The notes under the pieces: generated by a model
Told to the model about the DNA's origin: nothing
Seen by the model: only the letters and a program-made list of their open reading frames with translations
The model's database searches: none
Shown here: positions 16,871-26,978 of the stretch, one piece after another
How positions within the stretch are numbered: the stretch's first letter is position 1
Layout: each line of letters starts with the position of its first letter
Translations under genes and position numbers: made by a program
Origin: Bacteroidia bacterium
GTDB taxonomy: Bacteria > Bacteroidota > Bacteroidia > SpSt-205
Direction: 5' to 3'
Assembly (NCBI GenBank): GCA_025054525.1
Contig: JANWZJ010000010.1
Span: 1 to 41,028 of the forward strand
Length of the DNA stretch: 41,028 nucleotides

Positions 16871-17781
16871 CCCCCCTTTTCCAGTACCCATAACTGAGCC
16901 GAACGACTGCGTGGATTAGCCTTCACTTCATACGCACATGGGAACCGTCGCAAAATCAACCGCCACTGATATTTGCGCTGGCCAGTGACGGGGTTTTCCT
17001 GTAGGGGCTTATGCAAATGAGCTTTGATGACTCGTACTTCTCCACTGTGATAGGCCAGCAATGCTAATCGCCCTCCTTCCCGAAGAACCTCTGTGCTTTG
17101 CTGCAGGAGAGCCTCTAAAGCCTCTATTTCTTGATTGATTGCGATGCGCAGAGCCTGAAAAAGCTGAGGGAGATATGCCTGTGCTTTGAATCGGTATATT
17201 TTCTTAGCGATAGCGGCGACTTCTTGGGTGGTGATATGAGGTTTCCATTCCCGAATCAGACGCTGTGCCAGCCGATAGGCATGCGGTAGGTCCCCCCAGT
17301 GCCGCAAAATCCGCGCCAGTTCATCGGGGGATTGCCTACTCAACCACTCATGCGCAGGAATTCCCTCTTGGGGGTTCATGCGAAGGTCTATAGGTGCATT
17401 ATGCCGAAAGCTGAATCCACGCTGCGGCGTGTCTAACTGATGCCAAGAGACTCCTAAATCCGCTACTATTCCATCTACTTGCTCTATGCCTAAGCGCTTT
17501 GTATGTTCCCGTAACTGAGCAAAATTTCCATGCATGCCTGTAAATCGCTCATCTTTTATGCTATCCAAAGGGGCTTCAGGGTCTCTGTCTATGCCGACGA
17601 GCTTTCCTTTTGATGAGAGCCTCGCTAATATAGCCCGACTGTGTCCCCCTCCCCCAAATGTACAATCCACGTATATACCTTCTGGGCGAATAACGAGGGC
17701 TTGCGCAACGGTTTCGGCTAAGACAGGCACATGATAAGGGCTATCGGAAGCAAGGGGTTGGGTCGCCGAGGAGTATTGCAT
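16867..17781 (-). CDS. rsmH: 16S rRNA (cytosine-1402-N4)-methyltransferase
   Basis: HVPVLAETVAQAL, YVDCTFGGGGHSRAIL, GIVADLGVSWHQLDTPQRGFSFRHNAPIDLRMN, LAYHSGEVRVIK. Confidence 0.95.
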   Translation of the reverse strand: MQYSSATQPLASDSPYHVPVLAETVAQALVIRPEGIYVDCTFGGGGHSRAILARLSSKGKLVGIDRDPEAPLDSIKDERFTGMHGNFAQLREHTKRLGIEQVDGIVADLGVSWHQLDTPQRGFSFRHNAPIDLRMNPQEGIPAHEWLSRQSPDELARILRHWGDLPHAYRLAQRLIREWKPHITTQEVAAIAKKIYRFKAQAYLPQLFQALRIAINQEIEALEALLQQSTEVLREGGRLALLAYHSGEVRVIKAHLHKPLQENPVTGQRKYQWRLILRRFPCAYEVKANPRSRSAQLWVLEKGG

Positions 17782-17789
17782 AGCCTGTG

Positions 17790-17797
17790 CGAAGGTA
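17790..17797 (-). promoter_or_regulatory. -7-like element TACCTTCG, 8 nt before rsmH ATG
   Basis: One mismatch to TAnnTTTG on the minus strand. Confidence 0.4.
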
Positions 17798-17811
17798 GTA
17801 GAAGTGCTTTT

Positions 17812-18537
17812 TCAGGTCATTCCTCCATCCACGACAAACACTTGCCCTGTAATATATGAAGCCTCATCCGAAAGGAGAAAAGCACATACTGCGGCTACTT
17901 CATGCGTTTCCCCCAGCCGTCCTAAGGCTATGCTTTTTCTCCATTCTTCGGCGGGGAGGTTAGCCGTCATATCCGTTCGGATGAAACCCGGGGCTACGGC
18001 ATTCACTCGGATATTGCGAGAACCCACTTCCTTTGCGATAGAGCGAGAAAAGGCGATAAGTCCTGCTTTAGCGGCGGCATAATTAGCTTGCCCAGGATTG
18101 CCTGTGATGCCAACGATGGAACTGATATTGACGATACTCCCCTGACGCTGAGAGAGCATAGGCTTGAGCACTGCCCGCGTGTAAAGAAAAGGACCCTTGA
18201 GATTCGTAGCTATCACAGCATCCCACTGATTTTCATTCATGCGCAGGAGGAGGTTATCTTGTGTAATGCCGGCGTTATTGACCAGTCCGTCCACGCGACC
18301 CCAGAGGGTGAGTACTTCTTTGACGATGGCTTCGGCTCGGGCCCCATCGGTTACATCTGCTTGGAAGCCTCGGAGGCTGTCGGGTGCTTTTTCTTGAAGG
18401 GCTTGGGCGATTTCAGCAGAGCCCCGATAGGTGAAAGCCACCTTTGCCCCCTCCTGCAAAAGTTTCTCCACTATCGCCCGACCAATTCCCCGTGTGCCTC
18501 CGGTTACAATCACGACTTTATCCTGTAAGCGAAGCAT
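17812..18537 (-). CDS. fabG: 3-oxoacyl-[acyl-carrier-protein] reductase
   Basis: VTGGTRGIGRAIV, LVNNAGITQD, YAAAKAGLIAFSRSIAKE, VNAVAPGFIRTDMT. ATG at 18537 preferred over the ORF-track TTG at 18543, which lies in a promoter-like element. Confidence 0.93.
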   Translation of the reverse strand: MLRLQDKVVIVTGGTRGIGRAIVEKLLQEGAKVAFTYRGSAEIAQALQEKAPDSLRGFQADVTDGARAEAIVKEVLTLWGRVDGLVNNAGITQDNLLLRMNENQWDAVIATNLKGPFLYTRAVLKPMLSQRQGSIVNISSIVGITGNPGQANYAAAKAGLIAFSRSIAKEVGSRNIRVNAVAPGFIRTDMTANLPAEEWRKSIALGRLGETHEVAAVCAFLLSDEASYITGQVFVVDGGMT

Positions 18538-18540
18538 GCG

Positions 18541-18548
18541 CAAACTTA
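18541..18548 (-). promoter_or_regulatory. -7-like element TAAGTTTG, 3 nt before fabG ATG
   Basis: Exact TAnnTTTG match on the minus strand. Confidence 0.55.
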
Positions 18549-18566
18549 GCAGTTTCTGAAAGGGCT

Positions 18567-19118
18567 ATGATATGGGCGGGTGTAGATGAAGCAGGAAGGG
18601 GCGCCCTGGCCGGGCCGGTAGTGGCAGCAGCGGTGATTCTACCAGAGGGATTTTCTCACCCGTGGCTGCGCGATAGTAAGCTACTGACACCCGCCCAGCG
18701 AGAAAAGGTATTTGCCTCGCTTCAACGGGCTGGCGCCCTCATAGGCATAGGCATGCAGGGACCTAACGCAATCGACCACTACAATATCTTGCGTGCTACC
18801 CTTCTGGCTATGCAAGAAGCCGTAGAAGCCCTTGCTGTGCGCCCAGATGCCGTGCGCATAGATGGAAAGTATGTGCCTCCGCTCCCCATCCCCACCTATG
18901 CTTGCATCAAAGGAGACCAGTTGTATCCAGAGATAGCCGCTGCTTCTATCGCAGCGAAGGTCATACGAGATCAGCTGATGTCCCTTCTCCATAAAGATTT
19001 CCCTGCCTACGGGTGGGCGGTAAATAAGGGCTACCCCACCCTTGCGCACCGAAAAGTACTGAGCCAATTAGGACCGTCTCCCTTGCATCGGCGCTCCTTT
19101 TTGAAGGGGATATTATAG
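18567..19118 (+). CDS. rnhB: Ribonuclease HII
   Basis: AGVDEAGRGALAGPVVAAAVIL, DSKLLTPAQRE, RIDGKYVPPLP, KGDQLYPEIAAASIAAKVIRD. Start ATG 18567, not the ORF-track 18444. Confidence 0.95.
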   Translation: MIWAGVDEAGRGALAGPVVAAAVILPEGFSHPWLRDSKLLTPAQREKVFASLQRAGALIGIGMQGPNAIDHYNILRATLLAMQEAVEALAVRPDAVRIDGKYVPPLPIPTYACIKGDQLYPEIAAASIAAKVIRDQLMSLLHKDFPAYGWAVNKGYPTLAHRKVLSQLGPSPLHRRSFLKGIL

Positions 19119-19119
19119 G

Positions 19120-19127
19120 TACCTTTG
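19120..19127 (+). promoter_or_regulatory. -7-like element TACCTTTG, 3 nt before pheT GTG
   Basis: Exact TAnnTTTG match. Confidence 0.55.
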
Positions 19128-19130
19128 TGC

Positions 19131-21506
19131 GTGCAAATCTTATGGAGCTGGCTTCGTGAAATGGTGGATATTCCAGAGTCTCCCGAGGCCTTCGCCGAAA
19201 GACTTACTCGTGCAGGTTTAGAGGTAGAAGGAATAAAGACTTATACGCGTTTATCTCACCACCTTCGCGAGATATATGTAGGTAAAATCGTATCTTTAGA
19301 GAAACATCCGAATGCTGACCGCTTACAGCTCGCACAAGTAAGGCTTGATTCAGAGAAGCAAGTGCAGATAGTTACGGGAGCTACTAATATCCGGGTGGGC
19401 GTTCATGTACCCGTAGCGCTGCCCGGCAGCCATGTATGGATACAAGGCAAATGGGAGAAGTTAGAGCCTCGTAAGCTACGAGGTGTGCTCTCTGAAGGTA
19501 TGCTCTGCTCTGGCCAGGAGTTAGGATTAGGGGGGGATGCTGAGGGTATTTTTATCCTTTCAGAAGAGGTGCCTGTAGGAGCTACGCTAAGCCAAGTATT
19601 GGAAAATTACGAGGATATTCTTTTGGAGATAGCTGCTACTCCCAACCGCGGGGATGCTTTGAGCCACTGGGGCATCGCCAGAGAATACGCGGCGCTGACT
19701 GGCGCTTCACTGCACGCCCCCTCTCTGTCTATTCAGGGGGAGCGATTTCTTTTTCCGCTCACCTTAGAAGTGCCCGACCTTGAAGCCTGTCCTCGGTATG
19801 GAGGCCTCTATCTCAAAGGCATAGAAAAAGGAAAGAAATCCCCCTCTTGGCTGCATTTGCGGCTGGAAGCGCTGGGCATGCGTAGCCTTCATCCCGTAGT
19901 GGATATTACGAACTATGTACTCCTGGGATGGGGACAGCCTCTCCATGCTTTTGATGCCCATAACCTCAGAGGGCATACTCTGCGCATTTCTCCTCTGGAA
20001 GTACCTGCGGAGATGGAGAGTTTAGGCGGGAAAGTACTTGCCCTTCAACCAGGGGATATTGTGATAGCAGATGAAGCCGGGGCTGCGTGCTTAGGCGGTA
20101 TCGTAGGCGGTAAAAGAACCGCTGTCTCCGCAGAGACAACCGAGGTATTTCTGGAGTCTGCCTACTTTTCTCCTGCTTTTATCCGGCGCACGGCCCGGCG
20201 CTTGGGTCTGAATACCGAGAGCAGCTATCGCTTCATGCGCGGCACTGACCCGCATCAAGTCCCTACTGCCGCTCTGCTGGCTGCTTCCCTTCTCCAGTCC
20301 CTTTACCCTCATCTCCAAGTGTCTCATTACCATGAGGTTCATAGTCCTGCCCATACTGCTCCTTATCACTTCCCTATCTCCCTTAGCGACCTTCAGCGAA
20401 GAATAGGAATACCCTTAGCCCGATCCTCCTTCCATCAGCGCATGCAGCGATTGGATATTCAAGTGCAAATGCAGAGTGAGGATATTTTGGCTCTGGAAGT
20501 GCCTCGTTATCGTATAGATGTACAGCGTCCCGTGGATATTGCAGAGGAGATTCTGCGTACGGAAGGATGGAATAGCCTGCCTTCGGCCTGCTTATCCGTA
20601 GCCTTGCCTTCTCCTACTGAACACCGCTACGAACTGCGAGAAGAAATCGCTGAGTTCCTCACTGGGCTGGGCTTCTACGAAATCCGCACCAGTTCCCTCG
20701 GCAGGATGGAGGTGATTCCAGAGCCGCTGCGCGCCCAAGCGGTGCGTTTAGCCAATCCCCTGTATGAGGAGATGGCTTATTTGCGGGTTATCCTTTTACC
20801 CTCGGGGTTAGAAGTTATAGCGCATAATCGCGCGCATGGTGCCCAGGGGTTCTGGGCTTACGAATGGGGTAGAGTCTACTCTCAAGTCGGAGAAAAAGTC
20901 AAGTTAGGCCTATGGGGATGGGGTCGGCCCCCCTGGTATGAGCTTGAAAAAGAAGCCCCTTTGCCTTATCTCTTAGCTGCGGTACGGGGGCTCCTGCTCC
21001 GCACCGGCGTAACCTTCCAAGAAAAACAGACTTCCCCCAAATACCCTTGGCAAGTCAAGGTAGATTTGTTTAGCAGAGATATGTATATAGGCACAGTAGG
21101 CATACCCGACCCCGCATATCTCCGGCTATTTGGGCTGCAGGGTGAGTCCGTAGCCTGCGCTGAAATAGAAGAAGTGTTTCTGGATGCAGCTTTACGGCGT
21201 TTGCCCTCTTACCAGGAAGTACACTATACCCCCATCGTAATCAAAGACCTAAGCGTATATCTGCCGGATGGACTGACTTACGCTGATTTACAAGCAGCGA
21301 TAGAGGGTTTGCGGTATCCTCTCTTACAGGGAATGGAGCCGTTTGACCTTTATGAGGACAGAGAAGGACGACGCAGTTATGGACTTCGCTTTTACCTCCA
21401 AGGAAACCACACCCTCACTGATGCTGAAATCCATGACTTCTTAGAGAAAGCAATAAGCGCTTTGGAAGCTACAGGCGCTAAAGTACGCAGACCCGATGGA
21501 GGATAA
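19131..21506 (+). CDS. pheT: Phenylalanine--tRNA ligase beta subunit
   Basis: tRNA-binding domain VGKIVSLEKHPNADRLQLAQV, B3/B4 ITNYVLLGWGQPLHAFDA, B5 and C-terminal FDX-ACB domain. Likely GTG start at 19131 (MQILWSWLREMVD). Confidence 0.95.
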   Translation: MQILWSWLREMVDIPESPEAFAERLTRAGLEVEGIKTYTRLSHHLREIYVGKIVSLEKHPNADRLQLAQVRLDSEKQVQIVTGATNIRVGVHVPVALPGSHVWIQGKWEKLEPRKLRGVLSEGMLCSGQELGLGGDAEGIFILSEEVPVGATLSQVLENYEDILLEIAATPNRGDALSHWGIAREYAALTGASLHAPSLSIQGERFLFPLTLEVPDLEACPRYGGLYLKGIEKGKKSPSWLHLRLEALGMRSLHPVVDITNYVLLGWGQPLHAFDAHNLRGHTLRISPLEVPAEMESLGGKVLALQPGDIVIADEAGAACLGGIVGGKRTAVSAETTEVFLESAYFSPAFIRRTARRLGLNTESSYRFMRGTDPHQVPTAALLAASLLQSLYPHLQVSHYHEVHSPAHTAPYHFPISLSDLQRRIGIPLARSSFHQRMQRLDIQVQMQSEDILALEVPRYRIDVQRPVDIAEEILRTEGWNSLPSACLSVALPSPTEHRYELREEIAEFLTGLGFYEIRTSSLGRMEVIPEPLRAQAVRLANPLYEEMAYLRVILLPSGLEVIAHNRAHGAQGFWAYEWGRVYSQVGEKVKLGLWGWGRPPWYELEKEAPLPYLLAAVRGLLLRTGVTFQEKQTSPKYPWQVKVDLFSRDMYIGTVGIPDPAYLRLFGLQGESVACAEIEEVFLDAALRRLPSYQEVHYTPIVIKDLSVYLPDGLTYADLQAAIEGLRYPLLQGMEPFDLYEDREGRRSYGLRFYLQGNHTLTDAEIHDFLEKAISALEATGAKVRRPDGG

Positions 21507-21522
21507 TCCTTATATTTAGGGT

Positions 21523-22053
21523 ATGCGACGCCTGCTAATCTCCGCCCTTCTGCTTAGGGTATGCTGCCCCCCCTACCTTCGGGCACAGGAGCCCGAGCTA
21601 TACATGGGCAGCGAGTTTGCGCTTTTGCGATTTTATCGAGGCTACTTGCCTTCCTTTCTCACGGCTGGTATCGTAGCGGGCGCGCAGTGGGAGATTTTCC
21701 ATTCTGGAGAAGCGCACTCCCTTCGTACTTGGGCGGAGCTACACCTAAGCTACGTCGCCCGCAACTTCCCCCCTACGATATACCCCGGCGGAACAGCAGG
21801 ATTAGGTTGGCGCATCAACATTCCCCTCCGACACCAGTACTACCTCCAAGGCAACCTCGGTATAGATGCCTATCGGTTTCGCTATATTGATCTGGGGGGA
21901 ACTTCCATCCAAGACCAACAGGTACGCCCGATTTGCCTGATAGAGATAGGTAGTTATACTTTCTCAGGAAATGTTTTCGTACGGTATGGATTCTATCCTA
22001 TCAGTAGCTCTACGGCTAAATATCTCTTCGCCTTAGGCGTCTATATGAACTGA
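21523..22053 (+). CDS. Hypothetical outer-membrane/periplasmic beta-rich protein
   Basis: Signal peptide MRRLLISALLLRVCCPPYLRAQ; alternating aromatic beta-strand-like pattern. Confidence 0.55.
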   Translation: MRRLLISALLLRVCCPPYLRAQEPELYMGSEFALLRFYRGYLPSFLTAGIVAGAQWEIFHSGEAHSLRTWAELHLSYVARNFPPTIYPGGTAGLGWRINIPLRHQYYLQGNLGIDAYRFRYIDLGGTSIQDQQVRPICLIEIGSYTFSGNVFVRYGFYPISSSTAKYLFALGVYMN

Positions 22054-22056
22054 CCG

Positions 22057-23232
22057 ATGCAACGATGGATAGGACCTGCCGCCTTGGTAGCAGTAGGCTA
22101 CATGGACCCCGGCAACTGGGCTACAGGCATAGAAGCTGGCAGTGGATATGGCTATAAGCTCGCCTGGGTTATCCTGCTCTCCAGTGCAGCAGCAATTCTT
22201 CTGCAAATTTTAGCCGCTCGCTTAGGGATTTATGGAAAAAAAGACCTGATTGGGTTAGGCTACCGATATTTCGGTCCTAAGGGAGGGAAAGCATTAGCGA
22301 TTACTGCCTTTGTTGCGGTTATTGCGACAGACTTGGCGGAGGTACTAGGCTTTGCACTGGCACTGCGTATGCTCTTCGGATTGCCCATGGAAATTGGCGC
22401 TCTCTTAGCCGTGGTAGAAACGGTTATCGTCCTCTCTATCACTGCTCGTCGCCCCCTCCTGCTGGAAAGCTTAGTGGGAACCCTAACCTTAGGCGTAGTG
22501 GGGATTTTCGCTTATGAGCTACTTCGTCTGAGACCCGACCCGCAAGCCATCCTGCGTGGCTTTCTTCCGGACCTTCATCTCCTTAGTGAAGGAGAGGCCT
22601 TGTACCTGGCGCTGGGGCTGATTGGGGCCACTATCATGCCCCATAACCTCTATCTCCACAGTGCCTGGATACGCCAGCACAAGTTAGCCCCCCGCCAGAT
22701 TATATGGGACACTGCTTTGCATTTGACGATAGCTTTTTTTGTCAATATTTCACTGCTTTTGGTAGCTGCTTCGCTGCGTCATGTACCTTCTGCCGAGAGT
22801 CGCTGGGGCATCCAAGAAGCCTACTTGCTCTTTGAGCCCGTGGTCGGCAAAGCCGCCCAAATCGCCTTCGCCTTCGCCCTCCTCATCTCCGGCTATAACG
22901 CCACCCTCACCAGTACCCTCACCGGCCAGATCGTGCTGGAATACCTCATACCCCAGCGAATACCTACCTTCTGGCGAGGAATTTTAGTGCGAAGTCTGAG
23001 CTTGATTCCTGCTCTATTGGCTCTTTGGCTGCTGGGTGAAAGCTATACCAGCACCCTACTCGTCCTATCCCAGGTAATACTTTCGCTTCAACTGCCTTTC
23101 GTCCTCTTGCCCATGATTTACTTTTTGCGGCATCTGCCCGAAGCTGCCCTCCATCCTATCGCCACTCACCTTACCTATGTTATCTCCTTGGGGATTGTAG
23201 GACTCAACATGTACCTACTATTCGCCCACTAA
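22057..23232 (+). CDS. mntH: Nramp family divalent metal transporter
   Basis: MDPGNWATGIEAGSGYGYKLAWV (DPGN motif), GATIMPHNLYLHSAW (MPH motif), multiple TM helices. Confidence 0.92.
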   Translation: MQRWIGPAALVAVGYMDPGNWATGIEAGSGYGYKLAWVILLSSAAAILLQILAARLGIYGKKDLIGLGYRYFGPKGGKALAITAFVAVIATDLAEVLGFALALRMLFGLPMEIGALLAVVETVIVLSITARRPLLLESLVGTLTLGVVGIFAYELLRLRPDPQAILRGFLPDLHLLSEGEALYLALGLIGATIMPHNLYLHSAWIRQHKLAPRQIIWDTALHLTIAFFVNISLLLVAASLRHVPSAESRWGIQEAYLLFEPVVGKAAQIAFAFALLISGYNATLTSTLTGQIVLEYLIPQRIPTFWRGILVRSLSLIPALLALWLLGESYTSTLLVLSQVILSLQLPFVLLPMIYFLRHLPEAALHPIATHLTYVISLGIVGLNMYLLFAH

Positions 23233-23247
23233 GCCAGGAGAAAAGCT

Positions 23248-23255
23248 TACCTTCG
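23248..23255 (+). promoter_or_regulatory. -7-like element TACCTTCG, 4 nt before ATG 23260
   Basis: One mismatch to TAnnTTTG. Confidence 0.45.
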
Positions 23256-23259
23256 CTAC

Positions 23260-25698
23260 ATGCAAGCCGTAGCAGCTACTGCCCCTTCCGTGGCAACCAA
23301 ACGACGCATCCGACAAGTCGCCATATTAGGCGCAGGGGTTATGGGTTCTCAAATCGCCCTTCATTTCGCAGGGGCGGGCTTCCCTGTACTTCTCTTAGAC
23401 ATAGCCCCTAAAGAGCTCACCCCCGAAGAGCAACAAAAAGGACTCTCCTTAGAATCCCCGCAAGTACGCAACCGTATTGTACAGCAGCTTTTTGACCGAG
23501 CGCTCAAGCTCTCACCATCCCCCGTCTATGAGTCCTCTATTGCAGAACGCATAATCTTAGGTAACTTCACCGATGATCTGCCGAAAATTAAGGATGCTGA
23601 CTGGATTATAGAAGTCGTCGTAGAGGACCTTGCTATCAAGCGTGCTCTGTACGAACAAATAGAGCAATATCGCCGCCCAGGTACGCTGATCACCTCCAAC
23701 ACTTCGGGCATACCGATGCGTTTGCTGACTCAAGGACGCTCCGAAGATTTTCGCCGCCATTTTGCTGGTACGCACTTCTTCAATCCCCCCCGCTATCTTC
23801 CGCTCTTAGAGATTATCCCCGGACCTGACACTGACCCCGAAATCATCGCTTTCCTCATGGACTTTGGTCAAGTATATTTAGGCAAACAGACCGTTCTCTG
23901 TAAAGATACACCTGCTTTTATCGCTAATCGTATCGGAGTCTTCGCTATCATGCACTTGCTGCATGCGATGCCTCGGTATGGCTTCACTGTAGAGGAAATA
24001 GATCGCCTGACAGGTCCTATGATTGGACATCCGAAGTCGGCTACCTTTCGCACCGCGGATGTAGTAGGACTGGATACACTTGCCCGCGTAGCCCAAGGGC
24101 TCTATGACAACTGCCCCCAGGATGAAGCACGAGAAACCTTTCGCCTCCCCTCGTTCCTAAATGCCATGCTCCAGCAAGGACTACTGGGCGAGAAGTCTAA
24201 GAAAGGCTTCTATCAAAAAGTACAGGTAGATGGGAAAAGTGAAATCTACAGCTTAGACCCCCAAAGTTTAGAGTACCGCCCTCAGAAAAAGGTCCGTTCT
24301 ACGCTATTGGAGCAGCTCAAACAAGAAGAAGACCTGCGCAAGCGGCTATATATCATCGCTCGCAGCGATGAGCCGTACGCGCAGTTACTTCAGGAAAACT
24401 TAGCTGCACTCCTCTCCTACACAGCCCATCGTGTGCCCGAAATCTCAGACGAAATCTATTCCATAGACGAAGCCGTGCGGGCTGGTTTCGGCTGGCAGCT
24501 CGGTCCTTTTGAGAAATGGGATGCTATCGGAGTAGAACAAGGGCTGGCCCTCATCCAGAAATACGGCTTTTCTGTACCAGCTTGGGTTCATGAAATGCAA
24601 ACCCAAGGGTTTCATCGCTTCTATGAAGTGCGATCAGGTCGTAAGTATGTGTATAGCCCCCTTCGCAAGACCTACATAGAAGTGCCGGGGCAGGACCGGT
24701 TCATTCTCTTAGATACGCTACGCGGCGAAAGCGTCATCTGGAAAAATAGCGGAGCTTCCCTTTTCCACTTAGGAGATGGGGTGCTATGCCTGGAGTTCCA
24801 CACGAAGATGAATGCCATCGGTGGAGAAGTGCTGGATGCCATCAACAAAGCGATAGATATTGCTGAGAAAAGCTACACGGGCCTCATCATCGGCAATCAA
24901 GGGGAGAACTTCTCCGCAGGGGCCAATCTTGCGATGATCTTCATGATGGCGCTGGAACAGGAGTGGGACGAGCTGGACTTTGCCGTGCGTAGCTTTCAGC
25001 GCACTGTAATGCGCATTCGGCATAGCGCTATTCCCGTAATCGTGGCACCCCATGGACTTACTCTGGGAGGGGGCTGCGAAATGGTACTCCATGCCGACGG
25101 CGTACAAGCCGCCGCTGAAACCTACATAGGCTTAGTAGAAGTAGGCGTAGGGCTCATACCCGCAGGCGCGGGCACCAAAGAAATGGCGATTCGTGTCGCC
25201 GACCGATACGTAGATGGGGACGTAGAAATCAACTATTTCCGCGATGTGCTGACGATGATAGCCACAGCGAAAGTAGCTACTTCTGCCTTTGAAGCGGTGA
25301 AGATGGGGCTACTGCGTCCCTTCCAAACTCGTATCACCCTCAACCGCCAGAAGCTCCTAAAGGACGCAAAGGCTCATGTACTCCTGCTGGCAGAGCAGGG
25401 ATACGTTCCCCCTCAGCCCCGCAAGCATATCCGAGTATTAGGGCGCACTGCACTGGGTGGAGTAGAGGCTTCTCTCTACCAAATGTGGCAAGCTGGCTAT
25501 ATCACGGAATATGACCGCCATATCACCCGCAAGCTGGCTTATGTATTAGCGGGTGGGGACCTTACTGGCGTGCAGTATGTCAGCGAAAGCTATCTACTGG
25601 ACTTAGAACGGGAAGCCTTTTTGAGTCTGTGTGGGGAGCGGCGCACTTTGGAGCGAATCCAGCACATGCTCCAAACCGGTAAAGCCCTGCGCAACTGA
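23260..25698 (+). CDS. Fused 3-hydroxyacyl-CoA dehydrogenase / enoyl-CoA hydratase (FadN/FadB-type)
   Basis: N-terminal Rossmann IRQVAILGAGVMGSQIALHFAGAGF, HFFNPPRYLPLLEIIPG; C-terminal crotonase motifs GENFSAGANLAM, APHGLTLGGGCEMVLHADGVQAA. Confidence 0.92.
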   Translation: MQAVAATAPSVATKRRIRQVAILGAGVMGSQIALHFAGAGFPVLLLDIAPKELTPEEQQKGLSLESPQVRNRIVQQLFDRALKLSPSPVYESSIAERIILGNFTDDLPKIKDADWIIEVVVEDLAIKRALYEQIEQYRRPGTLITSNTSGIPMRLLTQGRSEDFRRHFAGTHFFNPPRYLPLLEIIPGPDTDPEIIAFLMDFGQVYLGKQTVLCKDTPAFIANRIGVFAIMHLLHAMPRYGFTVEEIDRLTGPMIGHPKSATFRTADVVGLDTLARVAQGLYDNCPQDEARETFRLPSFLNAMLQQGLLGEKSKKGFYQKVQVDGKSEIYSLDPQSLEYRPQKKVRSTLLEQLKQEEDLRKRLYIIARSDEPYAQLLQENLAALLSYTAHRVPEISDEIYSIDEAVRAGFGWQLGPFEKWDAIGVEQGLALIQKYGFSVPAWVHEMQTQGFHRFYEVRSGRKYVYSPLRKTYIEVPGQDRFILLDTLRGESVIWKNSGASLFHLGDGVLCLEFHTKMNAIGGEVLDAINKAIDIAEKSYTGLIIGNQGENFSAGANLAMIFMMALEQEWDELDFAVRSFQRTVMRIRHSAIPVIVAPHGLTLGGGCEMVLHADGVQAAAETYIGLVEVGVGLIPAGAGTKEMAIRVADRYVDGDVEINYFRDVLTMIATAKVATSAFEAVKMGLLRPFQTRITLNRQKLLKDAKAHVLLLAEQGYVPPQPRKHIRVLGRTALGGVEASLYQMWQAGYITEYDRHITRKLAYVLAGGDLTGVQYVSESYLLDLEREAFLSLCGERRTLERIQHMLQTGKALRN

Positions 25699-25709
25699 TA
25701 GCGATTCTT

Positions 25710-26438
25710 TTGACTCAGGTAGTTCGGCAGTCTTTCTTGCTGGGCACCTGCTGGGTGGAAGTGGTAGAGCCAGCCTCAGGCGCTCAGAAGAGTCTTGTTT
25801 TGCTTCCTGGCTGGAACTATAGCCGCAAAACCTGGTGCGAAAAATCCTCCGTCTGTGAAGAAGCACTACGACGAGGATATCGGCTATTACTGCTGGAGAT
25901 GGGAAAAAGTATTTATGCTTCGCAGGTTTTTCCAGAGACTCGTGCCGATTGGCGCCAGTACCCCACCCTAAGTACGCTGAGAGACACGGTGCTACCTACC
26001 TTAGCTAAGAAAGCACTTCTCCCTTCCAGCCATACTTATCTTTTGGGATTATCCACAGGGGGAAGGGGCGTAGTGCTTCTCCTGGCTCAAGTAGGGGGAT
26101 ATTTTCGGGCGGGCGCGGCCTTATCGGGGGATTTTGATCCACATATAGACCCGCGAGACCCTCTGCTTACGGGCTGGTACGGACGCTACAGCCAACGCTG
26201 GGACGAAGTAGATAATCCCCTTCGTCTCGCCGCTTCCATAGATAAGCCGCTATTCTTAGCCCATGGCGTACAAGATAAAGTCGTACCCTACGAACACACT
26301 CTCCGCCTTCACGAAAAGCTCCATCAACTCAAGCCTTCCCTTCGATTAGAGCTGCACATAGACCCGCAAGGTGGGCATGACTTTACCTTCTGGGACAAAT
26401 ACGGACAGAAAGCCTTAGATTTCTTTGAGAGGCTATGA
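25710..26438 (+). CDS. Alpha/beta hydrolase (esterase-like)
   Basis: LLGLSTGGRG nucleophile elbow, VVPYEHTLRLHEKL and PQGGHDFTFW (His). TTG start uncertain. Confidence 0.72.
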   Translation: MTQVVRQSFLLGTCWVEVVEPASGAQKSLVLLPGWNYSRKTWCEKSSVCEEALRRGYRLLLLEMGKSIYASQVFPETRADWRQYPTLSTLRDTVLPTLAKKALLPSSHTYLLGLSTGGRGVVLLLAQVGGYFRAGAALSGDFDPHIDPRDPLLTGWYGRYSQRWDEVDNPLRLAASIDKPLFLAHGVQDKVVPYEHTLRLHEKLHQLKPSLRLELHIDPQGGHDFTFWDKYGQKALDFFERL

Positions 26439-26968
26439 GCGAGGCAAACTGGGCATCCCTGCTTATCGTGGCGCTGAGCGGCATGATAAGCGCTGGCGCC
26501 GTGTTGATTTTCTTCTGGAAGCGAGAGCATGCCGAACGACGTCGTCTCATGTATCAGCAACTTTTACAGACCCTTCTTCCTCTGCGCCTACAGGCACTGG
26601 AACGGGCCGCGCTGTTCTTAGAGCGGAATGAGCCAGACAGTTTGCTCCCTCGGTTGGCTCCGCATACCTTCGCCCGTACATCCGACCTCATCCAAGCCCT
26701 GTATCAAGTCGTCCAAGAAGAATACCTGCATAATGCCGCTCAGCAGATTTATATGGGACCGCAGGTATGGATGGCTCTCCGCTCTGCCAAAAATAATCTC
26801 TTCCAGATCGTGCAAAGCACCTTGAGCGAATATCCTGCCGCTCAAACCCCTCCCTTGCTATGGGTGGAGAAGTTCAAAGAGAAATGGCGCGGACAGCCCC
26901 AGGACCCCTTCCAGCTTGCCATGGCTTACCTTCACAGGGAGATGCAGCGCCTTACGGAAATTTCATGA
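26435..26968 (+). CDS. Hypothetical protein with N-terminal transmembrane anchor
   Basis: ATGA overlap with upstream gene; N-terminal LLIVALSGMISAGAVLIFFW. Confidence 0.6.
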   Translation: MSEANWASLLIVALSGMISAGAVLIFFWKREHAERRRLMYQQLLQTLLPLRLQALERAALFLERNEPDSLLPRLAPHTFARTSDLIQALYQVVQEEYLHNAAQQIYMGPQVWMALRSAKNNLFQIVQSTLSEYPAAQTPPLLWVEKFKEKWRGQPQDPFQLAMAYLHREMQRLTEIS

Positions 26969-26978
26969 CTGAAATCGC

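Noticed and set aside
18088-18528. 146-aa plus-strand ORF antisense to fabG
   Set aside because: Shadow frame of a conserved FabG; no independent evidence.
18444-18566. N-terminal extension of RNase HII in the ORF track
   Set aside because: Overlaps the fabG coding start; conserved RNase HII begins at MIWAGVDEAGRG (ATG 18567).
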